From Microbacterium marinum (GTDB lineage: Bacteria; Actinomycetota; Actinomycetes; Actinomycetales; Microbacteriaceae): DNA of 64,000 nt. The translations under genes and the position numbers were made by a program. Where the stretch lies: assembly GCF_014204835.1 (NCBI RefSeq), contig NZ_JACHMD010000001.1:2666001-2730000 (forward strand), given 5' to 3'. This document shows positions 18,702 through 26,453 of the stretch, one piece after another. How positions within the stretch are numbered: position 1 is the stretch's first letter; each line of letters starts with the position of its first letter. The notes under the pieces were generated by a model. That model was not told the origin of the DNA and made no database searches. It saw only the letters and a list, made by a program, of their open reading frames with translations.

Positions 18702-19517
18702 GTGCGCCTCGACATCGGCAACCGATCCGCCGCCCGCCTGGTGCCTGCCCTCGTGGCGGCGACCCTCCTGTTCGCCGGCTGCGCACCGACGCCCGCTCCC
18801 GCTCCCGCCGAGACACCCGCCTCGTCCGAGCCGTCGGCAGAACCGACCGCTGCGACACCGACGCCCGAGCCGACCTCAGAGTCGGCCGAAGCACCCGCCG
18901 AGTGCGAGCCGGTCGCGCTGGCCGCCGGAGCGGTCGTCGAAGGCGCCGACCTCGGCCCCTGCCTCCAGGCCATCGTGGTGGGCCACGAGAGCGGGACCCT
19001 CACGCTCACCGGCGACGAGCTCGCCGGGCAGGTGGTCTACCGGTACGCGCCCACGTTCGACTTCCGCGCAGACCTCGAGACGGGAGACGGACCACTCGCC
19101 CTCAGCTTCGTCGACGACGTCATGATGCTGGACACGGGCGAGGGACCCGTCGTCGGCGATCGGGAGTCGAGCGACCCCGACGAGCAGATGGCCGGGACGA
19201 CCGGCGAGCTCTACCGCGTGTTCGCCGATCCCGGCTTCATCTCCGACCTCATCCGGGAGGGTGCGACCTGGACCGTCGCCGACGCCGCGGAGGAGCTCGC
19301 GCTCGACGACGGAACGACCGTCGAGGCATGGCGCATCGACAGCGACGCGCCCTACTCGTGGTTCGACATCCCCGTCGAGGCGTACGCCGTGTGGGTCACC
19401 GAGGAGTGGGCTCCCGTCCGAGCCGAGTCGACCACGGGCTTCCTGGGACGGACGACGACGATCACCCAGCAGTTCTCGGGTCTCGGCGACGCGGTGACGA
19501 TCACGCCGCTCGGCTGA
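18702..19517 (+). CDS. Secreted lipoprotein of unknown function
   Basis: A 271-residue protein with a signal peptide and lipobox LFAGC (C27), so it should be lipid-anchored outside the membrane. A Pro/Ala/Thr/Glu-rich spacer (residues 28-65) leads to a soluble domain of about 200 residues. I do not recognise the domain; it is rich in short beta-strand-like segments and may be LolA/LppX-like, but no motif proves that. The GTG start at 18702 is supported by AAGGAG at 18690-18695. The upstream TAGGCT at 18664-18669 could be its -10. Confidence 0.75.
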   Translation: MRLDIGNRSAARLVPALVAATLLFAGCAPTPAPAPAETPASSEPSAEPTAATPTPEPTSESAEAPAECEPVALAAGAVVEGADLGPCLQAIVVGHESGTLTLTGDELAGQVVYRYAPTFDFRADLETGDGPLALSFVDDVMMLDTGEGPVVGDRESSDPDEQMAGTTGELYRVFADPGFISDLIREGATWTVADAAEELALDDGTTVEAWRIDSDAPYSWFDIPVEAYAVWVTEEWAPVRAESTTGFLGRTTTITQQFSGLGDAVTITPLG

Positions 19518-19587
19518 GTCCGACGCTCCACGAGACCGAGGTGCCTGTTCCCGCGCCATTCACCTTCCGGTGGCGTGGATGTCAGGG

Positions 19588-19607
19588 CCCGATCGTAGCG
19601 TCGGAGC
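19588..19607 (+). promoter_or_regulatory. Promoter of the HAD gene, with extended context shared with the cydA promoter
   Basis: Contains the -10 hexamer TAGCGT (19596-19601) 6 nt before the GTG start (leaderless). The whole 20-mer CCCGATCGTAGCGTCGGAGC recurs with one mismatch at 32918-32937 upstream of cydA. Confidence 0.5.
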
Positions 19608-20426
19608 GTGCTCGATCCCTTCGCCGAGGGGCCCTCGGCTCCGCGCGCCCTCCTGCTCGACGCCGACGGTGTCGTCTTCGCCCCGATGGTCCACCGGGAC
19701 ACGATCAGGGTGCTCACCGAACAGGTCGTGAGGCGTCTGACCACGGCGGCGATCGAACACGACGTCGACCGGGTGCGCGGCGCGCTCGAGCACGGACTGC
19801 GGGCGATCTCCGAGCGTGACGCCACCCTCCGGCACCGTCGCGTGCCGCGAGAGGTTCCCGCCGAGACGGTCGCCGCCGTCCTCACCGCCGAACTCGACGC
19901 TGACGCGCGATCCGCCCTTCTCCGTGACGCCGCCGCGCTCAGCGGCGACCTCGACGCCGCGCTCTGGCAGCGCGACCCTCGCCCGCAGGCCGTCGAGGCG
20001 ATCGCCGTCGCCCACAGCCGCGGCATCCCGGTCGCCCTCATCGGCGACGCCCCGCCCGGACACCGACGCAGGGCGCTGTTGTCAGCGGGCTCGCTCTCGC
20101 CGATGGTCACGGCTCAGGTCTTCAGCGAGGAGGTGGGCGTCCGTCGGCCGCATCCGCGGAGCATCGAGGTCGCCGCCGCCCTGCTCGGCGTCCATCCCGT
20201 CGACGCCTGGTACGTCGGCAGTCACCCCCGCCGGGACCTTCTCGCCGCCCGACGAGCCGGCGTCGGCCACGTGCTCGCGGTGCGTGACGAGTCCGACGTG
20301 GCGACGCTCGTCGCCGCACTGCGGGACTCGCCCGCCCCGCGGACCCGACCGCGCACGCCCCGCCGCGGCACGCTCCTCACCTCCGACGAGTCGGATGCCG
20401 CCGACGAGATCGACGACGTGGCCTAG
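19608..20426 (+). CDS. HAD-superfamily hydrolase-like protein
   Basis: A 272-residue protein. The DADGVVF motif (about residues 18-24) matches HAD motif I, the stretch GVRRPHPRSIEVAAALLGV supplies a conserved Pro-containing motif III region, and YVGSHPRRDLLAARRAG resembles motif IV. The motif III lysine seems replaced by arginine, so activity is uncertain. About 40 C-terminal residues are a charged tail. The start is GTG with no ribosome-binding site and a -10 hexamer 6 nt upstream. It is convergent with the next gene, the two stop codons sharing the palindrome CTAG. Confidence 0.72.
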   Translation: MLDPFAEGPSAPRALLLDADGVVFAPMVHRDTIRVLTEQVVRRLTTAAIEHDVDRVRGALEHGLRAISERDATLRHRRVPREVPAETVAAVLTAELDADARSALLRDAAALSGDLDAALWQRDPRPQAVEAIAVAHSRGIPVALIGDAPPGHRRRALLSAGSLSPMVTAQVFSEEVGVRRPHPRSIEVAAALLGVHPVDAWYVGSHPRRDLLAARRAGVGHVLAVRDESDVATLVAALRDSPAPRTRPRTPRRGTLLTSDESDAADEIDDVA

Positions 20427-20926
20427 CGCCCGTCCCGGAAGTCGTCCGGATCGACGTCGTCGAGGAACCGCTTGAACTCCGCCACGTTCTCCTCGGGATC
20501 GGCCTCCTCGTCCTCCGCCGTGATGTCCACGATCCCGGCCTCGGCGAGCACGGAGTCGGCGACGAAGATCGGGGCACCCGTACGCGACGCGAGAGCGACG
20601 GCATCCGACGGACGTGCATCCAGGGTGAGGACACCGGATGCCGCGATCGTCACCTCGGCGTAGAACGTGCCGTCCTCCACCCGCGTGACCTCCACCCGGG
20701 TCACGGTGGCGCCCATTCCCGCGAGCATGGCGCTCATGAGGTCGTGCGCGAGTGGGCGAGGCGCCTCCACGCCCTCGATCGCGATGAGGATCGACGTCGC
20801 CTCCTGTGCGCCGATCCAGATCGGAAGGACCCGGCCGGCACCGGGCAGGGTGTCGACGGGTTTCAGCAGGATGACGTGGTCGCCGGCGGCATCCACCGCG
20901 ACGCCCGCCACACGCACCTGAACCAT
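20423..20926 (-). CDS. Bifunctional nuclease (BFN/DUF151) family protein
   Basis: A 167-residue protein with the BFN domain over residues 1-140: MVQVRVAGVAVD at the start, LPIWIGAQEATSI, and LDARPSDAVALASRTGAPIFV. Related proteins have been linked to DNase/RNase activity, mostly in plants; bacterial roles are poorly defined. An acidic C-terminal tail follows. AGGAGGATCGGG before the ATG at 20926 decides the start. In many actinobacteria this gene accompanies MerR regulators; not so here. Confidence 0.85.
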   Translation of the reverse strand: MVQVRVAGVAVDAAGDHVILLKPVDTLPGAGRVLPIWIGAQEATSILIAIEGVEAPRPLAHDLMSAMLAGMGATVTRVEVTRVEDGTFYAEVTIAASGVLTLDARPSDAVALASRTGAPIFVADSVLAEAGIVDITAEDEEADPEENVAEFKRFLDDVDPDDFRDGR

Positions 20927-20955
20927 CCCGATCCTCCTGTCCGGCGTCGCCGCGA

Positions 20956-21474
20956 TCACGCGCGTGCGAGCGCCTCCAGCGCAGGCCCGCTCATCCGCTG
21001 TGTGGTCCACTCGTCCATCGGCTCCGCACCCAGCGAGCGGTAGAACGCGATGGAGGGCGCGTTCCAGTCGAGCACCGTCCATTCCACCCGCGAGTATCCG
21101 CGCTGAAGAGCCACGGCCCCGAGCGACGCGATGAGCGCCTTTCCGTAGCCGCGGCCGCGCTGGTCCGCGTCGACGAAGAGGTCTTCCAGCCAGATGCCGT
21201 GGCGGCCGGTCCACGTCGAGTAGGTGAGGAACCAGATCGCTATCCCCACGATGCGCTCCTCGCGCTCGACCACGTGCGCGAAAACCTTGGGATCGGGGCC
21301 GAACAGGCTCGATGTGAGGTCGGCAGCGGTGTTCTCGACTGCATCGGGTTCGCGTTCGTAGTCCGCGAGGGCCTGGATCGCCGCCAGCAGCCCCGCCTCG
21401 TCCCCGGGCGACGCGGCCCGCAGGACGGTGCCGTCGTCGAAGGTACGCAGGACGGCGCCGTGTTCCGGACTCAT
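20956..21474 (-). CDS. GNAT-family N-acetyltransferase
   Basis: A 172-residue acetyltransferase. The acetyl-CoA loop is VDADQRGRGYGKALIASLG (Q/RxxGxG/A type) and the C-terminal WNAPSIAFYRSLGAEPM motif is characteristic. The IWLEDLFVDADQRGRG stretch resembles diamine (spermidine/thialysine) N-acetyltransferases, which also have this DLFV motif, so an amine or amino-acid substrate is plausible. The ATG overlaps the stop of the upstream membrane-protein gene by 4 bp, so they form an operon. Confidence 0.83.
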   Translation of the reverse strand: MSPEHGAVLRTFDDGTVLRAASPGDEAGLLAAIQALADYEREPDAVENTAADLTSSLFGPDPKVFAHVVEREERIVGIAIWFLTYSTWTGRHGIWLEDLFVDADQRGRGYGKALIASLGAVALQRGYSRVEWTVLDWNAPSIAFYRSLGAEPMDEWTTQRMSGPALEALARA

Positions 21475-22538
21475 GTTTCGAGCGTACGGGTCCGCTGCGG
21501 CCCATGGGCGCGCGCCGTGGCCCTGGTGGGCGCCTGCAGCCGGCGGAAGACGGTGTCGCGCGGGAGCGAGATCCGGTCGGCCACCGGCCCGAGTGAGCCC
21601 AGCACCACGAGGGTCACGAACCCGGCGATGAGCTTGTCCGCGACAGACGTGACCAGATTCGACGAGAACACCGCAGGCAGGAGTCCCTGCCCGAGCGCCA
21701 TCCACGACCGCGCCAGATCGTCCAGCGGATGGTGCGACGTCCCGGACAACGCGAACACGATGATGGCTGCGGCGATGACCGAACAGACGAAAGCGACGAG
21801 GAGGTTCAGCAGCAGGAATCGGAGCACGGTCCGGCCCATGCCGAAGCGGCGCACGCCGTAGCCCCAGAGGAGGGCACCCGCCACATTCACCGCGGTGAAG
21901 AAGATCGACGCCGGGTTGGACAGTGCCATGCCCACGACGTTCGTGGCGACCGCGACGAGCACGCCGTGCCACGGCCCGAGCGCGATCGATGCGATGGCGG
22001 TGCCCATCATGTCGAAGAAGAGGGGCACCTGCAGCGCGGACACGAAGCGGTGTCCGAGCAGGTTCGCCGCGATGCAGACGGTGAGCAGGATCAGTGCCAC
22101 CGAGTGGCGCTCCCACCACCCCGCACGGGCGGTGGTCGCGGGGGCGGTCAGCGGCGGCAGCGTCGCCGCTGCCGGCAGATCGGTCGCAACCTGCGGCCGC
22201 TTCTCGGAGTGCGGCGCGGGGTCGCGACGCACGAGCGCGGCCTTCGTGGCGCGCTCACGCCACGACGCCACGGCGGCGTCATCCTCACCGAGGACGGTCG
22301 CGATCTCCGCGACGAGCGCAGGGTTCAGACGCGCACGGTCGGCTTTGAACGCGTCGAAGACCGTCGAGCGCGCCACGCGTGCGGCCGACGGGCTCACGCC
22401 CGCCGCGACGCGGAGCGCCGCGATGCGCATGGCGATATCGGCATACGTCGCGCCGGAGCGGGATCGGAGGTCCTGGAGCGAGCGGGCGACATCGGCGGAT
22501 GACTCATCCGGAGTCTCTCCGATGTCGGCTGCCTTCAC
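21471..22538 (-). CDS. XRE-like DNA-binding domain fused to an ECF-S-like membrane domain
   Basis: A 355-residue protein of unusual make-up. Residues 1-105 resemble the XRE-like helix-turn-helix module that actinobacteria place at the N-terminus of many fusion proteins (LQDLRSRSGATYADIAMRI near residue 21, then RSTVFDAFKADRA and VASWRERATKAA). After a Pro/Ala linker come about six membrane helices from residue 148, with PLFFDMMGTAIASIALGPW and AVATNVVGMALSNPASIFF, reminiscent of ECF-transporter S components or 5TM sensor domains. The GTG start has GGGGGA at good spacing. No ECF ATPase or T component is adjacent. Function unknown. Confidence 0.72.
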   Translation of the reverse strand: MKAADIGETPDESSADVARSLQDLRSRSGATYADIAMRIAALRVAAGVSPSAARVARSTVFDAFKADRARLNPALVAEIATVLGEDDAAVASWRERATKAALVRRDPAPHSEKRPQVATDLPAAATLPPLTAPATTARAGWWERHSVALILLTVCIAANLLGHRFVSALQVPLFFDMMGTAIASIALGPWHGVLVAVATNVVGMALSNPASIFFTAVNVAGALLWGYGVRRFGMGRTVLRFLLLNLLVAFVCSVIAAAIIVFALSGTSHHPLDDLARSWMALGQGLLPAVFSSNLVTSVADKLIAGFVTLVVLGSLGPVADRISLPRDTVFRRLQAPTRATARAHGPQRTRTLET

Positions 22539-22806
22539 GATCGATCCCCCTCGGTGCGTGCGACTCCCGAGTGTATCCGGACGTCGGAGCTGTCCGGAGT
22601 CGTCCGGGATCGCCCGTCCGTGGCCATTCCGTTACCCGCGGAACGTACCATTCGAGACGCGCCTCTTCTGGGGGGAAGAGTGCGGAGACGGTCGGGCCCG
22701 CTCCGCGCGTAGGTGCCCCTGTCCGACCAGCGGGACATGGCGGGATCGGATGCCGGAGGGACGGCGTCCGATCCCCACCTCCCCCGGCATCGCCGCGACT
22801 CCTCGT
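22539..22806. other. 268-bp intergenic region
   Basis: Between the divergently leading XRE-membrane gene and the end of the ycaQ-like gene. It holds the promoter region of the former, a short inverted repeat (CTCTT/AAGAG near 22665-22682) and the hairpin at 22744-22773. No gene longer than about ten codons is convincing. Confidence 0.6.
22744..22773 (-). terminator. Hairpin after the ycaQ-like gene
   Basis: A 12-bp stem with one G-U pair (GATCGGATGCCG / CGGCGTCCGATC) and a 6-nt loop, 33 nt past the stop. No clear U-tract. One arm contains the repeated GGATGCC motif. Confidence 0.5.
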
Positions 22807-23886
22807 TCAGTCGAGTCCTCGCACGGGGACGCCGATCCATTCAGCGAGGTCTCGGATCTCGGCGTGCACCATCTCGCGCTCTTCGTCGTCGAAGGGGACC
22901 AGCTCGTGGACCGCGCCGACGACGAGGTTCTCCTTCCTCTTGTCCAGCGCAGCGTCCAGCAACCCGATGAACCGGTCGCCCACCAGGATCGGATGGGCGA
23001 AGTAGCCGTACACGCGCTGACTCTTGGGCTTGAACTGCTCCAGGACGAACTCGAAGTCGAACAGCTCCGCCAGCCGGGGCCGATCGAAGAGCATGCGGTC
23101 GTACGGGTTGAGGACAGCCGCGCGGCCGCCGGGATCGTCCTCGAGTGCCGCGATCGCCTCGGGATCGACGCGCCACACCCAGGTGCTCCCCTCGACCCGC
23201 GCCTCCTCGCCGGCGACACCGACCCCGCTCCACGACGATTTCTGCCGCGCGATGCCGAGCGCCTGAAGCCGACGCGCGGCGAGAGCCGTCTCGGCATCCT
23301 CCGGCGACATCTCGGGGAGCCCGGTCGGGTAGACACGCTCGGCGAGGTCCCACACCCGCTGACGACCGACGCGGCGGCTGACCGCGACCTCTCCGAGATA
23401 CATCATGAGCTCGAGCATGCGGGGCACCTGATTGGAGCCGTACCAGCCGCCCTCATTCTTCGCCTGCACCTGGGAGGTGTCGGGGATGTCGGCGGCGAGC
23501 AGCTCTCCTTCGCTCGTGAGCCTGGCGAGGATATCGGCGCGGAAGCGTGCGTTGGCCTCGAGGTACTCGCGGGTCGCCGCCCGCAGCGTGCGCGTGCGCA
23601 TCAGTGGCCACAGGAAGGGCAGGAGGCTCGTGGGGCGGAATTGACCGTCGTACTCGAAGAGCTGGCGGTCGGTCTCGACCGCCTTCGACAGCTGCCCCGG
23701 CTCGTAGGCCCATCCGATCCGCGACCAGCAGATGGTGTGCTCGCTCGGCGAGATCACGGCGGTGGGGTCGATCTTGATCGCTCCGAGCTGCTCGGCGACC
23801 TCCACGACGTCCGCAGGGCGGTCGGCGTCGAGGAGCTGGGCGCGAACGGCGATGCGGCGCGCGTCGTCGCGGGAGAGCCGGTGCAT
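22807..23886 (-). CDS. Winged-helix DNA-binding protein, YcaQ family
   Basis: A 359-residue member of the YcaQ/AlkX-like (DUF1006) family. The N-terminal LSRDDARRIAVRAQLLD and the later LNPYDRMLFDRPRLAELFDFEF and YGYFAHPILVGDRFIGLLDAALD blocks are family hallmarks. E. coli YcaQ and Streptomyces AlkZ are DNA glycosylases that unhook interstrand cross-links; the AlkZ-type QxQ motif should be checked by alignment. ATG 23886 is favoured by a TACCCT hexamer 6 nt upstream and no ribosome-binding site. Longer N-terminal extensions would enter trhO. Confidence 0.85.
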   Translation of the reverse strand: MHRLSRDDARRIAVRAQLLDADRPADVVEVAEQLGAIKIDPTAVISPSEHTICWSRIGWAYEPGQLSKAVETDRQLFEYDGQFRPTSLLPFLWPLMRTRTLRAATREYLEANARFRADILARLTSEGELLAADIPDTSQVQAKNEGGWYGSNQVPRMLELMMYLGEVAVSRRVGRQRVWDLAERVYPTGLPEMSPEDAETALAARRLQALGIARQKSSWSGVGVAGEEARVEGSTWVWRVDPEAIAALEDDPGGRAAVLNPYDRMLFDRPRLAELFDFEFVLEQFKPKSQRVYGYFAHPILVGDRFIGLLDAALDKRKENLVVGAVHELVPFDDEEREMVHAEIRDLAEWIGVPVRGLD

Positions 23887-23892
23887 GGGTCG

Positions 23893-23898
23893 AGGGTA
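23893..23898 (-). promoter_or_regulatory. Putative -10 element (leaderless) of the ycaQ-like gene
   Basis: TACCCT on the minus strand ends 6 nt before the ATG. Confidence 0.5.
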
Positions 23899-23917
23899 GC
23901 GCCAGCCTCCGACCCGC

Positions 23918-24649
23918 TCAGCCGGTCGGCGCGAGCCGGGCGTCGACGGTGCGGCGCTCGTCGAAGACGAAGCACTCGCCCTGGAAGCCCTCGCCGCCCA
24001 CCTCTTCGAAGTAGCCGAGAATGCCGCCCTCGAGCTGGCGCGCGTCAATGCCCTCCTCGCGCAGATGGATCGCGGCCTTCTCGCATCGGATGCCGCCGGT
24101 GCAGAAGCTCACGACCGTCTTTCCGAGCAGGTCGTCACGGTGCGCATCGGCCGCTCCCGGGAACTCGGTGAACTTCTCGATCCGCCAGTCGACCGCTCCC
24201 GTGAAGGTGCCGTGGTCCACCTCGAAGGCGTTCCGGGTGTCGAGGAGCACGACCTCACGACCGTCGTCATCGTGACCCTGCGCGAGCCATCGCTGCAGCA
24301 CGCGCGGCTCGACGGCCGGCGCACGTCCCTCCGCGGGGCGGATCGCGGGCCGGTCCATCCGGATGATCTCGCGTTTGTGCTTGACGATCATCTTGCGGAA
24401 GGGCGCATCCTCCGACCAGCTCTCCTTCGTGGTCAGCGCGGCGAAGCGCTCGTCCTCGCGCAGCTCGTCGACGAAGCCGCGCACCGACGTCGCGGATCCG
24501 GCGAGGAACAGGTTGATCCCCTCTTCGGCGACCAGGATGGTCCCCTTGAGCTCCCGCTCGGTCGCCCGCCGCTCGAGCACCGGTCGCAGCGCAGCCGGGT
24601 CGGCGATGGGGGTGAAGAGGTAGGCCGAGATGTTCAGAACGGATGCCAC
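23918..24649 (-). CDS. trhO: tRNA uridine(34) hydroxylase TrhO (rhodanese-like)
   Basis: A 243-residue protein. Residues 1-95 form the TrhO N-terminal domain (LKGTILVAEEGINLFLAG), and a rhodanese domain spans about 115-230 with the active-site loop SFCTGGIRCEK (C183, C189). TrhO (YceA) makes 5-hydroxyuridine at tRNA position 34 using oxygen. Length is shorter than the E. coli protein, which has a C-terminal extension, and matches other actinobacterial copies. The start is GTG with TACCCT 6 nt upstream; this start lies inside a 14-bp hairpin. Confidence 0.9.
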   Translation of the reverse strand: MASVLNISAYLFTPIADPAALRPVLERRATERELKGTILVAEEGINLFLAGSATSVRGFVDELREDERFAALTTKESWSEDAPFRKMIVKHKREIIRMDRPAIRPAEGRAPAVEPRVLQRWLAQGHDDDGREVVLLDTRNAFEVDHGTFTGAVDWRIEKFTEFPGAADAHRDDLLGKTVVSFCTGGIRCEKAAIHLREEGIDARQLEGGILGYFEEVGGEGFQGECFVFDERRTVDARLAPTG

Positions 24650-24683
24650 GATCCGAGGGTAGTCACTGGCCCTCGGATCGTGG
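24646..24683 (-). terminator. Hairpin overlapping the trhO start; possible terminator of the SDR gene
   Basis: A perfect 14-bp stem (CCACGATCCGAGGG) with a 10-nt loop lies 11 nt after the SDR stop and covers the trhO GTG (24647-24649) and its -10 hexamer (24656-24661). It may end SDR transcription or, in read-through RNA, mask the trhO start. Confidence 0.6.
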
Positions 24684-24694
24684 CGCCGCGGAGA

Positions 24695-25705
24695 CTATTG
24701 CGCCGACCACCCGCCGTCACTCGCGAGCACGGCGCCGTTGATGTTGACGCCGTCGTCGGAGAGCAGGAACGTGATCGACGCCGCCAGCTGCTCGGCGGTG
24801 GCGACCGAGGGGATGAGCCCGTGGAACGCCCCCAGCCGCTCCTGCCCGTACTCCGAGACGTGCGCGGGGAAGGGGATGCCGGTGGCCACACCTCCCGGGG
24901 CGACGGCGTTCACTCGGATGCCCTGCGGCCCGTACATGACGGCGGCGCTCTTGGTGAGTCCGATCACGGCGTGCTTGGAGGTCGTGTAGGCGTTGCCGGA
25001 CGCGCTTCCGCGCAGGGCCGCTTCGGAGGCGACGTTGACGATCGATCCCCGGCCCGCGGCGAGCATGGCGGGCAGGACGGCACGGCTGAGGAGGAAGGGG
25101 CCGGTGACGTTGACCGCGAGCACCTTGTGCCACATCGCGTCGGTCGTCTCGGCGAGCGGCGAGAAGTCGTCGTTGATGCCGGCGACGTTCGCGAGGGCGT
25201 CGATGCGGTCTCCGGCAGCAGCGACGACGGCGTCGACGGATTCCTGCTCCGTGATGTCGCCGGGGACGACGACGATGTCCGCCTCCGGGAGGGATGCCGC
25301 GAACTCGGCGAGCTTCTCGGCCGAGATGTCGGTGGCGACGACGCGGCCGCCTTCGCGGACGATCCGTGCGGCGGTCGCCCGGCCGATCCCGGAGGCGGCG
25401 CCCGTCACGATCACCGTCTGGCCGGCGAAGCGGCCCGACGAAATTCGTTCAGTCCACCCGCTCGGCGCGGCGTCGGGCAGCTCGCCGTCGTTCGCCTGCC
25501 TGACCAGGTCGTCGACGACCGACTGCGGCATCTGCCCCCGGCTGAGGGCGACCAGCTGCTGGAGCGGGAGCCCGCGCACGGGAGCGAGCGAGTCCTCCGA
25601 CGCTCCGGACGCGGCGAGGAGGCCGCGGATCAGGGGGCCTCCCACCTCGCTGTCGAGCCAGTCGCCGATCGTCGATGCGGCGGTGAGTGGGGTGCTGGCG
25701 GCCAT
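24695..25705 (-). CDS. Short-chain dehydrogenase/reductase with N-terminal extension
   Basis: A 336-residue classical SDR. The cofactor motif TGAASGIG is at residues 101-108, the NVAG motif in ALANVAG, and the catalytic YxxxK is in NAYTTSKHAV with an upstream serine in NVASEA. The C-terminal end SDGGWSAQ is typical. The first ~90 residues are an extra helical region absent from most SDRs of about 250 residues. Substrate unknown. It is divergent from a TetR regulator across a palindromic operator and has GGAGAGGA upstream of ATG 25705. Confidence 0.85.
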   Translation of the reverse strand: MAASTPLTAASTIGDWLDSEVGGPLIRGLLAASGASEDSLAPVRGLPLQQLVALSRGQMPQSVVDDLVRQANDGELPDAAPSGWTERISSGRFAGQTVIVTGAASGIGRATAARIVREGGRVVATDISAEKLAEFAASLPEADIVVVPGDITEQESVDAVVAAAGDRIDALANVAGINDDFSPLAETTDAMWHKVLAVNVTGPFLLSRAVLPAMLAAGRGSIVNVASEAALRGSASGNAYTTSKHAVIGLTKSAAVMYGPQGIRVNAVAPGGVATGIPFPAHVSEYGQERLGAFHGLIPSVATAEQLAASITFLLSDDGVNINGAVLASDGGWSAQ

Positions 25706-25729
25706 GGTCGAGTCCTCTCCGGATCATTT

Positions 25730-25747
25730 AATTCCCGTGCGGGAAAT
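25730..25747. promoter_or_regulatory. Palindromic operator between SDR and TetR genes
   Basis: AATTCCCG-TG-CGGGAAAT is an 18-bp palindrome with one mismatch pair, in a locally AT-rich stretch between the divergent genes. It is the expected binding site of the adjacent TetR-like regulator and would cover both promoters. Confidence 0.65.
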
Positions 25748-25778
25748 GTTACTCTCGCCCGACGATGAAGGGAAGAGG

Positions 25779-26435
25779 ATGATCACGGGCGAGGAGCGAC
25801 GGCGAGGGCGCGGCAATCGCGCCGGCCTCGACCGCGAGCAGATCCTCACGGCGGCGCGAGGACTCGACCCCGCGACCCTGACGATGCAGCAGGTCGCCGA
25901 CGCGATCGGGGTGGACCGCAAGGCGCTCAACCACCACGTCACCGATCGCGACAACCTCCTCGAACTGCTCGCCGTCGACGCGTTCCGCCGCCGGTTCGAC
26001 GCTGCCCACGTCGACCTCGGCGACACGTGGCAGGACGCCTGCCGGGGGTACGCCGCCGCGATGGTGGAGGGGATCATCGACACCGGCGCGTGGCTCGGCT
26101 ACCTCCGATTCGCGTCACCGCGCGACCTCGCGATCATCGCGCCCGCCGAGACGCTCGCGCGGCGACTGCGTGAGGCCGGATTCGACGTCCTCACGACGAG
26201 CCGCGCCATCCACCTGCTGGCGAGCATCTGTCAGGGCTTCGCGCGCGACGCCGTCATCGCCGGACACGCCGCGGAGGATCCGCAGGTCGCCCGCCTGCGC
26301 CAGGCGCTCGATGACACCGCGGAGACCTATCCCACGCTGCGCGAGCTGGTCGACGCGCGGGTGGACAACCACGGCGCCGACCAGCTGCGCTTCGACGTCG
26401 ACGCGTTCCTCGCCGGGATGGAGCGGCTGCTCTGA
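25779..26435 (+). CDS. TetR-family transcriptional regulator
   Basis: A 218-residue regulator. The N-terminal helix-turn-helix is LDREQILTAARGL...TMQQVADAIGVDRKALNHHVTDRDNLLEL (about residues 17-65). The C-terminal helical ligand domain resembles the TetR_C group. ATG 25779 is preferred because AAGGGAAGAGG precedes it; an in-frame ATG at 25746 overlaps the operator and has no ribosome-binding site. It probably represses the divergent SDR gene and itself. Confidence 0.85.
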   Translation: MITGEERRRGRGNRAGLDREQILTAARGLDPATLTMQQVADAIGVDRKALNHHVTDRDNLLELLAVDAFRRRFDAAHVDLGDTWQDACRGYAAAMVEGIIDTGAWLGYLRFASPRDLAIIAPAETLARRLREAGFDVLTTSRAIHLLASICQGFARDAVIAGHAAEDPQVARLRQALDDTAETYPTLRELVDARVDNHGADQLRFDVDAFLAGMERLL

Positions 26436-26453
26436 CGCGAGGACCGCTGCCGC

